A stretch of DNA of 61,260 nt from Blautia sp. (GTDB taxonomy: Bacteria > Bacillota > Clostridia > Lachnospirales > Lachnospiraceae): positions 424,726 through 485,985 of the forward strand of contig JAMPAC010000001.1 in assembly GCA_023667395.1 (NCBI GenBank). Direction: 5' to 3'. Position numbers and translations under genes: made by a program. Below the pieces are notes generated by a model. It saw only the letters and a program-made list of their open reading frames with translations. It was not told the DNA's origin and did no database searches. Positions 27,499 through 36,498 of the stretch are shown in pieces. Every line of letters starts with the position of its first letter. Position 1 is the stretch's first letter.

Positions 27499-28718
27499 TG
27501 ATAATCAAGAAGTTTGTTGGAAAAACGGAAGAAGAGGCAGTGGAGTCGGCCAAAAAGGAACTGGGCGGCGGCATTGTCATCATGAATGTGAAAGATGTGA
27601 AAGCGAAAGGCCTGGCGTCCTTGTTCCGTTCCAAACAGGTGGAAGTGACGGTGGCGCTGGAGGAGGAAGGGGATATCCCCAAGCCGGTCCGCAGGGAAGC
27701 GGCGGTGCCGGAGCCGGTGAAACGCGAGGCAGTCCCCGCCGCAGTCAGCGAGACCATAAGCGTGGCGGCGGAACGTTCCCAGAATATAGAGAAAAGGCTT
27801 GACAGCCTGCAGATCCTGTTGGAGAGCAGGTTCCAGCAGGATGAGGCGGAGAAGCAGGAACAGGTCGAGAATACGCAGACGGCGGAGAAACAGGAGGAAG
27901 AACTGAGCGGGGAGGAACTGGAGCGCAGCAAATTTGTCCGCCTGTTGTATAACACCATGCTGGAAAACGAGGTTGACGAGAAGTATGCAAACCAGATCAT
28001 AGAGGACCTGGAGAGGAATAAGAAGCCCAATATGCCTTTTGATTATATCCTGGCAAACGTTTACCAGAAGATGATCCTGAAGTTTGGCAAGGCGGAAGGG
28101 ATCACCGCGGCGGAGAAGGGGCCGAAGATCGTGTTGTTCCTGGGTCCCACGGGGGTGGGGAAGACCACCACCATCGCCAAGTTGGCCAGCGATTTTACCA
28201 TGGTGGAAAAGAAGAAAGTGGCGCTCCTGACGGCGGATACTTACCGCATTGCCGCGGCGGAGCAGCTGCGCACCTACGCCAATATCCTGGAGGCGCCTTT
28301 CCGTGTGATATACACGGAAGCGGATGTGGGGCAGGCGGTGCAGGATTTTCACAGTTACGATTACATTTTCGTGGACACTGCGGGTCATTCCCATAAAAAC
28401 GAGGAACAGATCGAGAATATACAGAAACTTTTCAATGCCGTGAAAGAAGCGGGCGAGTACCAGACCTTTCTGGTGCTCAGCGCCACAACGAAGTACCGCG
28501 ACCTGACAAGGATCGCTTCCAGTTATAAGGAAATCACCGATTATCAGATGATCTTCACAAAGCTGGATGAGACGCTGACCCTGGGAAATCTGTTAAATTT
28601 GAAGCTTTACGCGGACGTGCCCATCGCTTATGTGACTTGCGGGCAGAATGTACCGGACGATATTGAACGCTTTAACCCCCAGAAAATGGTCAAGCAGCTT
28701 CTGGGCGGCAAGGCATAG
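27498..28718 (+). CDS. flhF: signal recognition particle-like GTPase FlhF
   Basis: This 406-aa protein has an N-terminal basic B-domain (IIKKFVGKTEEEAVESAKKE), a Glu/Gln-rich stretch (about 115-150), an N domain and a G domain with P-loop GPTGVGKTTT (K222), DTYRIAAAEQLRTYA and DTAGHSHKN motifs. FlhF controls where and how many flagella are built, together with FlhG. The normal DTAGR triad reads DTAGH here. Confidence 0.94.
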   Translation: MIIKKFVGKTEEEAVESAKKELGGGIVIMNVKDVKAKGLASLFRSKQVEVTVALEEEGDIPKPVRREAAVPEPVKREAVPAAVSETISVAAERSQNIEKRLDSLQILLESRFQQDEAEKQEQVENTQTAEKQEEELSGEELERSKFVRLLYNTMLENEVDEKYANQIIEDLERNKKPNMPFDYILANVYQKMILKFGKAEGITAAEKGPKIVLFLGPTGVGKTTTIAKLASDFTMVEKKKVALLTADTYRIAAAEQLRTYANILEAPFRVIYTEADVGQAVQDFHSYDYIFVDTAGHSHKNEEQIENIQKLFNAVKEAGEYQTFLVLSATTKYRDLTRIASSYKEITDYQMIFTKLDETLTLGNLLNLKLYADVPIAYVTCGQNVPDDIERFNPQKMVKQLLGGKA

Positions 28719-28761
28719 GCGGCGGAAGCGTCCGAACGGCAATAAAACAGGAGGTAGTGAC

Positions 28762-29637
28762 ATGGACCAAGCGGAACAACTTAGAATCATAAAGGCCAGC
28801 CAGGTAAAGTCAAGGCCACTTGCCCGTGTCATGACTGTCACCAGCGGCAAGGGAGGCGTGGGCAAATCCAATGTTTCCATCAATCTGGCGATCCAGTTCC
28901 GGAAGATGGGAAAGAAAGTCATTATCCTGGATGCCGATTTCGGGCTTGCAAATATCGAGATCATGTTCGGCGCGGTGCCGAAGCATAACCTGTGTGACCT
29001 GATCTATCAGGGGAAGAACATCAAGGATATCATTACCTGGGGTCCCATGGAGATCGGATTTATCTCCGGGGGTTCCGGCATTGCCGGAATGTCGAATCTG
29101 AGCAAGGATTACCTGGATTACATCATCCAGAATCTGGCGGAACTGGATTCCATTGCGGACGTGATCATCGTGGACACGGGAGCGGGCATATCGGATGCGG
29201 TGCTTGAATTCCTGGTGGCCTGCGGGGAGGTGTTGCTGGTCACCACCCAGGAACCCACTTCCATCACGGATTCCTATTCCCTGCTGAAGGCGCTGTACCG
29301 TCATCCCAGGTTTGATCCCTCTTCCACCAAGGTAAAAATGATCGCTAACCGGGTGAACAAGGAGGCTGAGGGCGAGGTACTGTTCGAGAAACTGAACGTG
29401 GTGGTTTCCAGATATCTGAAGATCCCGCTGATCTATCTGGGAAGCATACCTGAGGATCCCCAGTTGGCCCGGGCGGTGATGCAGCAGCTCCCGGTGTCGC
29501 TGCAGAATCCGGGGGCCAGGTCCAGCCAGGCTTTCCAGTGGATCGCCGCAAAGCTTTTGGATAAAGGGGAGGCGGAGCGCCAGCCAAAGAGGGGGATGGC
29601 GGCCTTTTTCTCCCACATTATTGGAAGGAGCAGATGA
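28762..29637 (+). CDS. flhG: MinD-like ATPase FlhG (YlxH)
   Basis: This 291-aa ParA/MinD-family ATPase has deviant Walker A TSGKGGVGKSN (K30, K35), a switch region VIIVDTGAGISD and a C-terminal amphipathic end. The N-terminal QAEQLRIIKASQ peptide resembles the FlhF-GTPase activator helix of FlhG. ATG 28762 follows AGGAGGT at 28749-28755. It works with FlhF on flagellar number and placement. Confidence 0.94.
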   Translation: MDQAEQLRIIKASQVKSRPLARVMTVTSGKGGVGKSNVSINLAIQFRKMGKKVIILDADFGLANIEIMFGAVPKHNLCDLIYQGKNIKDIITWGPMEIGFISGGSGIAGMSNLSKDYLDYIIQNLAELDSIADVIIVDTGAGISDAVLEFLVACGEVLLVTTQEPTSITDSYSLLKALYRHPRFDPSSTKVKMIANRVNKEAEGEVLFEKLNVVVSRYLKIPLIYLGSIPEDPQLARAVMQQLPVSLQNPGARSSQAFQWIAAKLLDKGEAERQPKRGMAAFFSHIIGRSR

Positions 29638-29641
29638 GAAC

Positions 29642-30367
29642 ATGTTATCAAAATTGATCTCACAAAATGACAAGATCGAGCTGCAGGCGATCGACAGGGG
29701 TGAGGATGAGAACGGGGAGGGAAGCAGGAAGATATACAACAGCGCCGTGCTGGAGATCCTATCGGAAGACACGCTGGAAATCCTGATGCCCATGGAACAG
29801 TCCAAACTGATCCTGCTTCCGGTGGACAGCGAATACGATCTGGTGTTCTACGGCGCCAGCGGCCTTTACCAGTGTTTTGCCAGGATCGTTGACCGCTATA
29901 AGAGCAATAATGTGTATATCCTGGCGGTGGAACTGACCAGCAACCTGAGGAAATACCAGAGGCGCGAGTATTACCGGTTCAGCTGCGCCCTCGAGATGTG
30001 CGCAAGGAACCTGGAGCAGGATGAGGTGCAGGCCATCGAGAAACGGCTGCCTTTCGCGCTGGTTTCGGGGCGTCCCCTGAAACATAGCGTGATCGTGGAT
30101 ATCAGCGGCGGAGGGCTGCGGTTTATCTCCTCCCAAAAGTACGAGCCGGAGAACCTGCTGTATTGCAGTTATCACCTGGTAAAGGGCAGCGGGCAGAAAC
30201 TGTATGAAGTGATCGGAAAGGTGCTTAGCGCCAGGGAACTGGAAAACCGTCCGGGCGTCTACGAGCACCGCGTGCAGTATTACGACATAGATAACGCGAC
30301 AAGGGAAGAGATCATAAAATATATCTTTGAGGAAGAGAGAAAAAGCCTTCAGAAAGAGAGGAGATAA
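29642..30367 (+). CDS. c-di-GMP-binding PilZ-domain flagellar brake (YpfA/DgrA-like)
   Basis: This 241-aa protein has an N-terminal YcgR-like beta domain (about 1-100) and a PilZ domain with both c-di-GMP signatures: R108-x3-R112 in QRREYYR and D153-x-S-x-x-G158 in VDISGGG. In related bacteria such proteins bind the motor and slow rotation when c-di-GMP is high. Placement between flhG and cheB inside the operon ties c-di-GMP sensing to motility. Its stop overlaps the cheB start (TAATG). Confidence 0.9.
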   Translation: MLSKLISQNDKIELQAIDRGEDENGEGSRKIYNSAVLEILSEDTLEILMPMEQSKLILLPVDSEYDLVFYGASGLYQCFARIVDRYKSNNVYILAVELTSNLRKYQRREYYRFSCALEMCARNLEQDEVQAIEKRLPFALVSGRPLKHSVIVDISGGGLRFISSQKYEPENLLYCSYHLVKGSGQKLYEVIGKVLSARELENRPGVYEHRVQYYDIDNATREEIIKYIFEEERKSLQKERR

Positions 30368-31449
30368 TGGCAAAAAAAATTCTGGTAGTTGATGATTCTG
30401 CACTTATGAGAAGAGTTCTGTGTGATATAATAGACAGTGATGAGAGATTTCAGGTGGTTGCGCGTGCGACCAATGGTCTGGAAGCCCTTGACCTGCTGAG
30501 CAAAAATCAATACGATGCGGTTGTCCTGGATGTGAACATGCCCAGGATGAACGGGCTGGAACTTCTGGGGGAACTGCAGAAACGGAAGATTCCCGCAAGG
30601 GTCATGATGGCCAGCACGGATACCAGGGAGGGTGCCAAGACTACCATGGATGCGCTGGAACTGGGAGCTCTTGATTTCATACATAAACCTGACAGTGCGG
30701 TGGACTGTCGGGCGGATGCCTTTAAGGACAGACTGTTAAAGGTTCTGGATGTGGTATCCAGCAGTCGGCTTCCCGTATTTGAATCCCGGGAGAAAGTTGC
30801 GGAAAGCCAGGCGAAAGTGGCAAAGATGGCGGATATTGCCAGAAAATTTTCGTCCAGGATCTCCGGTACGAAAGTGGTGGCGATCGCCAGCTCCACAGGC
30901 GGTCCCAAGGCGCTGCAGGCCGTCATTCCCAGGCTTCCGAAAGAACTGGACGCGCCGGTGCTGCTGGTGCAGCATATGCCCAAAGGGTTTACCGCGTCCC
31001 TGGCGGAGCGGCTGAACGATATCAGCAGCGTGACGGTCAAGGAGGCGGCGGAAGGGGATGAACTGCAGTCGGGAACCGTATATGTGGCCATGGGCGGTAT
31101 GCATATGAATGTGGCGACTTCCCCGTCTGGAAAGTATGTGATACACTATACGGACGAACCCAACAGGGAGGGTGTAAAGCCCTGTGCCAATTATATGTAT
31201 GAATCCCTTGTGAACAGTAAGTTCGACAAGATTGTCTGTGTCGTCCTGACCGGAATGGGCGCGGACGGTACTGCCGGGATCAAGAACCTGAAACCCCATA
31301 AGAATATCCATGTGATCACCCAGAACCAGGCTACCTGTACCGTGTACGGCATGCCAAGAAGCGCCGAAAATGCAGGCTTGTCGAATCAGGTGGTGCCACT
31401 GGATGAAATTGCACAGGAAATAATTTTGAACGTAGGTGTGAAAAATTAG
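30367..31449 (+). CDS. cheB: protein-glutamate methylesterase/deamidase CheB
   Basis: This 360-aa protein has an N-terminal receiver domain (D55 in VVLDVNMPRMNG) and a C-terminal methylesterase with catalytic serine S176 in ASSTGGPKA, histidine in QHMPKGFTASLA and aspartate in TGMGADGTAGI. It removes methyl groups from chemoreceptors for adaptation. The matching methyltransferase CheR is not encoded in this window. Confidence 0.96.
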   Translation: MAKKILVVDDSALMRRVLCDIIDSDERFQVVARATNGLEALDLLSKNQYDAVVLDVNMPRMNGLELLGELQKRKIPARVMMASTDTREGAKTTMDALELGALDFIHKPDSAVDCRADAFKDRLLKVLDVVSSSRLPVFESREKVAESQAKVAKMADIARKFSSRISGTKVVAIASSTGGPKALQAVIPRLPKELDAPVLLVQHMPKGFTASLAERLNDISSVTVKEAAEGDELQSGTVYVAMGGMHMNVATSPSGKYVIHYTDEPNREGVKPCANYMYESLVNSKFDKIVCVVLTGMGADGTAGIKNLKPHKNIHVITQNQATCTVYGMPRSAENAGLSNQVVPLDEIAQEIILNVGVKN

Positions 31450-31514
31450 GCGGCGGTCCGGCATCGGACGCCTGATGGAAGCACTATGCCACACACGGCA
31501 GAATGGAGGGTACT

Positions 31515-33644
31515 ATGGACGTAAGTCAATATCTGGAGATCTTTCTTGACGAGACCAACGAGCACATCACAAATCTGAACACCCGGATCATGGAACTGGA
31601 ATCCGATCCGGAAAACATGGATACCATCAATGAGATCTTCAGGGCGGCCCATTCCCTGAAAGGAATGGCGGGAACCATGGGCTTTAAAAGGATGCAGAAC
31701 CTGACGCATGATATGGAAAATGTTTTTTCAGAGGTGCGCAACGGTGTCATTAAGGTGACTTCGGAGATCATCGATGTGTTGTTCCAGTGTCTGGATGCAT
31801 TGGAGGAGTACAAGGACAATATCCAGGGAACTGCGGATGAGGGAACCAATGATAACGATCCCATCATCAAAATGTTGAACAGCATCCTGAACGGAAGCGG
31901 TGCAGCGGCGCCTGCGAAAAAACCGGCAGCCGCAAAGGAAACAGCTTCCGCAGACCAGGCGGCAGCCGGAAATAAATGGGATAGCGTGACGCTGGACGAT
32001 TCCCAGGTCACTGTCATCAGGGAAGCCCAGAAGCAGGGGAAGAGGGTCTACGGCCTGAACGTCATGGTACAGGAAAGCTGCATCCTGAAAGCGGCGAGGG
32101 CGTTCCTTGTATTCAAGGCGGTGGAGGAACAGGCCGAGATCATCGTGTCCGACCCCAGCGCCCAGGATGTGGAGGACGAGAAATTTGATACGGATTTCAC
32201 CCTGATCATACTCTCCGACGCGGAACTGGATGATATCATCCGGGCTGCGGAAGCCGTTTCGGAAATAGAAAAAGTGGTCGGCGCTGAGATTGATCTTACC
32301 AATAATAAGAGCGTGCATGCTGCGGCGGAGGAAGAAGAAGCGCCTGCGGAGGCGGAGCAGAAAGAAGAAACCGCAGTGCAGGAGCCCGCAGTGACCGCAG
32401 CGCCTGCAGCAGCGGCAGCGTCCGCGGCGCCTGCGGCACCTGCGGCAGCCAAGGCGGAGCCCAAGAAACAGGCTCCCGCAAAGCCGGTGGTGAACCGTAC
32501 CGTGCGTGTGGATATCGAGAAGCTGGATTCCCTGATGAATCTGGTCAGCGAACTGATCATTGCCAAGAATTCCCTGGTATCCGTATCCAGCCAGGAGCAG
32601 ACTGATGTGAACAGCGCGTTCAACGAGCAGATCGAGTATCTGGAGAGCGTTACCACAAACCTGCATGAATCTGTCATGAAAGTAAGGATGGTGCCCATAG
32701 AGAGCGTTGTCACCAAGTTCCCCCGCATGATCCGCGATCTGTCCAAGAAGCTGGATAAAAAGATGGAATTGTACATGACCGGTGAGGAGACGGAACTGGA
32801 CCGTACCGTGGTGGATCAGATCGGAGACCCCTTGATGCATCTGCTGCGTAATTCCGCAGATCACGGCCTGGAGTCCGCAGAGATCCGTGCCCAGCGGGGC
32901 AAGCCTGCGGTAGGTTCCATTTTCCTGGATGCATACCAGGAGGGCAATACCGTCGTGATCGAGGTCAGGGACGACGGTAACGGCATCGATGTGGAAGCCG
33001 TAAAGCAGAAAGCCATCGAGAGAGGCACCATCACAGTGGACCAGGCGGCCAATATGTCGGATAAGGAGATCATTGACCTGCTGTTCCTGCCCAGCTTTTC
33101 CACTGCGAAGAAAGTTACCGACGTATCGGGACGCGGCGTAGGCCTTGATGTGGTCAAGTCCATGATCGAATCCTTAAGCGGCGAGGTGGAAGTGAAGTCC
33201 AAGCTGGGCGAGGGAAGCACATGGACCATCCGGCTGCCCCTGACCCTGGCTATCATCCAGGCGCTGATGGTGGTGGTAGGCGAAGAGAAATACGCTATTT
33301 CCCTTGGTTCCATCCAGACCCTGGAGGATGTTCCCGCCAGCGAGGTGAAGCTGGTGCAGAATAAGGAAGTGATCCACCTGCGCGGTACTGTTATCCCCCT
33401 GATCCGCCTGAGCGAGGTGCTGGATGTGGAGAGAAAACCCGTCAATGAGGATAACCTGATCGTGGTCATCGTAAAAAAAGGCGACAAGCTTGCTGGATTG
33501 GTCATCGACGAGCTGATCGGACAGCAGGAGATCGTTATCAAGTCTCTGGGCAAATACATTAAGCAGTGCAAGTTCATCAGCGGGGCAACGATTCTTGGCG
33601 ATGGCGAGATCGCGCTGATCCTTGACGCCAACACCTTGATTTAG
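31515..33644 (+). CDS. cheA: chemotaxis histidine kinase CheA
   Basis: This 709-aa protein has domains P1 (HPt, phospho-histidine H46 in AAHSLKGMAGTMG), P2 CheY/CheB-binding (about 155-260), an Ala/Pro/Glu-rich linker (about 265-325), P3 dimerisation, P4 ATPase (LRNSADHGLES, VRDDGNGID, SGRGVGLDVVK) and P5 CheW-like. ATG 31515 follows GGAGGG. It phosphorylates CheY and CheB in response to receptor arrays. Confidence 0.97.
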   Translation: MDVSQYLEIFLDETNEHITNLNTRIMELESDPENMDTINEIFRAAHSLKGMAGTMGFKRMQNLTHDMENVFSEVRNGVIKVTSEIIDVLFQCLDALEEYKDNIQGTADEGTNDNDPIIKMLNSILNGSGAAAPAKKPAAAKETASADQAAAGNKWDSVTLDDSQVTVIREAQKQGKRVYGLNVMVQESCILKAARAFLVFKAVEEQAEIIVSDPSAQDVEDEKFDTDFTLIILSDAELDDIIRAAEAVSEIEKVVGAEIDLTNNKSVHAAAEEEEAPAEAEQKEETAVQEPAVTAAPAAAAASAAPAAPAAAKAEPKKQAPAKPVVNRTVRVDIEKLDSLMNLVSELIIAKNSLVSVSSQEQTDVNSAFNEQIEYLESVTTNLHESVMKVRMVPIESVVTKFPRMIRDLSKKLDKKMELYMTGEETELDRTVVDQIGDPLMHLLRNSADHGLESAEIRAQRGKPAVGSIFLDAYQEGNTVVIEVRDDGNGIDVEAVKQKAIERGTITVDQAANMSDKEIIDLLFLPSFSTAKKVTDVSGRGVGLDVVKSMIESLSGEVEVKSKLGEGSTWTIRLPLTLAIIQALMVVVGEEKYAISLGSIQTLEDVPASEVKLVQNKEVIHLRGTVIPLIRLSEVLDVERKPVNEDNLIVVIVKKGDKLAGLVIDELIGQQEIVIKSLGKYIKQCKFISGATILGDGEIALILDANTLI

Positions 33645-33660
33645 AAAGGGGAACAGACAC

Positions 33661-34152
33661 ATGGAATTGACGGTAAACAATAATTATAGCATCATAGACG
33701 AAGAGAAAGGCAGGACGGAGGGCGAACCCATTCAGTTCATTGTGGTTCGCCTTGGAGAGGAGCAGTACGGCATCGATATCCGCAATATTGATAATATCGT
33801 GAAGATGCAGCGCATCACCCGGGTACCCAAGCTGCCTGCCTATTTAAAGGGCGTCATCAATATGCGCGGAGAGGTCATCCCGGTGCTCAGCATACGTCTG
33901 AAGATGGGGTTGGAGGCTGACGAGATCACCAAGGCCACCCGTATCCTGATCGTTAAGCTGGAGGAAGAGGGGAACGTGGGCTTTATCGTGGATGAGGTAA
34001 AGGAAGTGGTCACCCTGTACGAGTCGAATATCGAAAAGATTTCCAGCGATCTTACGGCTGAAAAGGGAAACCTTATCAACGCAGTCGGAAAACATAACGG
34101 CGAACTGATCTCACTCTTTGACCTGGCAGCGATCAGTCTGGAGGAGAACTAG
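33661..34152 (+). CDS. cheW: chemotaxis adaptor protein CheW
   Basis: This 163-aa protein is a two-beta-barrel CheW fold with QFIVVRLGEEQYGIDIRNID, the conserved ITRVPKLPAYLKGVINMRGE motif and VGFIVDEVKEVV. It joins CheA to chemoreceptors. It lies 16 bp after cheA with AAAGGGG before the ATG. Confidence 0.96.
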   Translation: MELTVNNNYSIIDEEKGRTEGEPIQFIVVRLGEEQYGIDIRNIDNIVKMQRITRVPKLPAYLKGVINMRGEVIPVLSIRLKMGLEADEITKATRILIVKLEEEGNVGFIVDEVKEVVTLYESNIEKISSDLTAEKGNLINAVGKHNGELISLFDLAAISLEEN

Positions 34153-34174
34153 TAAAAATAAAGGAGATACATTC

Positions 34175-34798
34175 ATGAGTGAAATGAGCTTAGAGCAGGT
34201 TACTGAGAACTATTACGACGTTCTCAAGGAACTGGGAAACATCGGCGCGGGCAACGCCATGACGGCCCTTTCCCAGATGCTGCAGTGCAAGGTGGATATG
34301 AAAGTACCTCAGGTCAGGCTTCTGGAGTTTTCGGAAGTCGGCGATATGATGGGCGGCGAAGAACAGATCATGGTGGGCGTATTCCTGGGTGTGGACGGGG
34401 ATATTACCGGGAGCATGATGTTCATGGTAGAGGAGGAAAGTGCCAGGCACCTGATCCAGAAGATTACCATGGGTATGCTCCCGCCCGGTTCCGAGTTTGA
34501 GGAAATGGGACTCTCCGCAATGAAAGAGATCGGAAACATCATTACGGGCGCGTACCTGAATTCCCTTTCCACGCTGACTAATTTGAAGATATATCCCACA
34601 CCGCCGGCATTGACGGTGGATATGGCAGGCGCAATCTTGAGTGTGCCGGCGATTCAGTTTGGGATTTTCGGGGATAATATCCTGCTGATCCAGTCGCAGT
34701 TCTATGATGAGATCGAGCTGGACGGATATTTCATCCTGATTCCCGACCTGGAATCATATGCAAGGATATTGGGGGCATTGGGGATACCTCTGATATAA
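34175..34798 (+). CDS. cheC: CheY-P phosphatase CheC
   Basis: This 207-aa protein has two active-site helices, LKELGNIGAGNAMTALSQML (about 14-33) and MKEIGNIITGAYLNSLSTLT (about 114-133), each with the E-x3-N pattern of CheC phosphatases. ATG 34175 follows AAGGAGA. In Firmicutes CheC also binds CheD, encoded next. Confidence 0.95.
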   Translation: MSEMSLEQVTENYYDVLKELGNIGAGNAMTALSQMLQCKVDMKVPQVRLLEFSEVGDMMGGEEQIMVGVFLGVDGDITGSMMFMVEEESARHLIQKITMGMLPPGSEFEEMGLSAMKEIGNIITGAYLNSLSTLTNLKIYPTPPALTVDMAGAILSVPAIQFGIFGDNILLIQSQFYDEIELDGYFILIPDLESYARILGALGIPLI

Positions 34799-34852
34799 TT
34801 CCTGTATGACATGTCAGCAAAAAGAAATAAGGTGTAGAGGGAAGAGACACAG

Positions 34853-35341
34853 ATGAGCGAAATAATCAAAGTGGGAATGGCAGACCTCAAGACCTGTATC
34901 AGTCCCAATGGGATAACGACTCTCGGACTGGGGTCCTGTGTTGGCATTGCGATCCGTGATCCTTCAAATAAAATAGGGGGATTGGCGCATATTATGCTGC
35001 CGGACAGTAAGTCGATCAAGGGAAGTCAGATGAATATCGCTAAGTTTGCGGATACGGGTATTGCGGAATTGGTGAAACAGATGGAAAAGCTGGGCGCGCA
35101 GAGGAGCCGCATGGTGGCAAAGATTGCCGGGGGCGCCAATATGTTTAATTTTCATGGAACAAGTTCCTTTGGCCAGGTGGGCGAACGTAATGTGGAAGCC
35201 ACCAAAGCGAAACTGAGTCAACTTAGGATCCCGATCCTGGCGGAAGATACAGGAAAGAATTTCGGGCGGACCGTTATTTTTTATCCTGAAACGGGGGATT
35301 ATATCATCCGGGCAGTAGGGAGACCAGAGTATAAGATTTAA
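34853..35341 (+). CDS. cheD: chemoreceptor glutamine deamidase CheD
   Basis: This 162-aa protein has the catalytic cysteine C29 in LGLGSCVGIAIRD and histidine in GGLAHIMLPDS, plus KIAGGANMFNF. CheD deamidates receptor glutamines and its activity is tuned by CheC. The order cheC-cheD is the one typical for Firmicutes. Confidence 0.95.
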   Translation: MSEIIKVGMADLKTCISPNGITTLGLGSCVGIAIRDPSNKIGGLAHIMLPDSKSIKGSQMNIAKFADTGIAELVKQMEKLGAQRSRMVAKIAGGANMFNFHGTSSFGQVGERNVEATKAKLSQLRIPILAEDTGKNFGRTVIFYPETGDYIIRAVGRPEYKI

Positions 35342-35368
35342 AGTATAGGATTTATTGAAGGGTATTTT

Positions 35369-35674
35369 ATGAACAGAAAGAATTTACCCCTTTTGCTGAT
35401 GCTGACAGCAGGGGCTGTGACCTGTATCATTACATATGTCATGGATTATTCCATGGTGGCAAGGCTGGTGTCCCTTTTTCTCGTTTTAGTTCTCTTTTAC
35501 ATCCTGGGAAGCATTCTGAAGTGGACGCTTGACAGGTTTGACAGGCAGAATGAGGAAAAGAAAGAGCAGGAGGAGAAAGAGGCTGAGGCGGAAGGAGCGG
35601 AGGAAAGTTCCGAAGCGGATGACGGGGAACAGGAGACAGCGGGAAACATCAAAGAGACCAAGAAGGAGTCGTGA
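35369..35674 (+). CDS. small two-helix membrane protein, flagellar operon, function unknown
   Basis: This 101-aa protein has two hydrophobic helices (about 7-25 and 31-50) and a highly acidic, Glu-rich cytoplasmic tail (55-101). I do not recognise a named family. It sits between cheD and the sigma factor gene, transcribed with them. The lack of a good Shine-Dalgarno (GAAGG at ~7 nt) suggests modest translation. A role near the motor or in sigma control is possible but unproven. Confidence 0.7.
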   Translation: MNRKNLPLLLMLTAGAVTCIITYVMDYSMVARLVSLFLVLVLFYILGSILKWTLDRFDRQNEEKKEQEEKEAEAEGAEESSEADDGEQETAGNIKETKKES

Positions 35675-35709
35675 TCCGGGAATAAACGGAAAGGAGGAGA
35701 TGTGTTCCT

Positions 35710-36483
35710 ATGGATGAGGCGGGCAGGAAAAAACTGTTGGAAGAATATGCAAAGACAAGATCCGCAGATGCCAGGGAAAAGATCATATTGGAATATGCTC
35801 CCCTTGTGAAAGTGGTTGCCGGACGACTCAGCATATACCTTGGATACAACGTGGAGTATGAGGATCTGGTAAGTTATGGCATTTTCGGTTTGATCGACGC
35901 TATTGATAAATTTGACTGCTTTAAGGAAGTTAAATTTGAGACTTATGCCAGTCTGAGGATCAGGGGCGCGATCCTGGACCAGATCAGGAAGATGGACTGG
36001 ATACCCAGGACGATCAGGCAGAAACAGAAAAAGATCGAGACGGTCATACGTGAGATCGAGCAGGAGACGGGGCACAATGCCTCGGATGAGGAGATTGCGC
36101 AGAAGCTGGGTATTTCCGGAGACGAGTACCTGGACTGGCAGTCTCAGATGAAAGTCACGGGACTGGTATCCCTGAACGAATATATGGAGCAGGGCAGTGA
36201 TGTCACCCAGGATTACAGCAGGCAGACGACTTCCCGGTTTGAAGCGCCGGAAGAAAAGGTGGAGAGGGAAGAACTGACGAGGATGCTTGGGGAAGCGCTG
36301 CAGCTTCTCACGGAAAAGGAGCAGAAAGTCATTACTTTGTATTATTATGAAGAACTGACTTTGAAGGAAATCAGCAGTATTCTGGAAGTATCTGAGTCCA
36401 GGGTTTCTCAGCTTCATACCAGGGCTTTACAGAAAATGAAAACAAAGATGGGCAGCTATATGGGAATCCTTACGGATAACTGA
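35710..36483 (+). CDS. sigD: RNA polymerase sigma factor for flagellar operons (sigma-28/SigD)
   Basis: This 257-aa FliA/WhiG-type sigma factor has region 2 (YEDLVSYGIFGLIDAIDKFD, KFETYASLRIRGAILDQIRK), region 3 (EEIAQKLGISGDEY) and region 4 (LTLKEISSILEVSESRVSQL). It directs late genes such as flagellin, which are outside the window. AAAGGAGGAG precedes the ATG. The position at the distal end of a very long operon matches B. subtilis, where distance from the promoter limits SigD and makes motility bistable. Confidence 0.95.
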   Translation: MDEAGRKKLLEEYAKTRSADAREKIILEYAPLVKVVAGRLSIYLGYNVEYEDLVSYGIFGLIDAIDKFDCFKEVKFETYASLRIRGAILDQIRKMDWIPRTIRQKQKKIETVIREIEQETGHNASDEEIAQKLGISGDEYLDWQSQMKVTGLVSLNEYMEQGSDVTQDYSRQTTSRFEAPEEKVEREELTRMLGEALQLLTEKEQKVITLYYYEELTLKEISSILEVSESRVSQLHTRALQKMKTKMGSYMGILTDN

Positions 36484-36498
36484 CAGGGAGATTTCACT

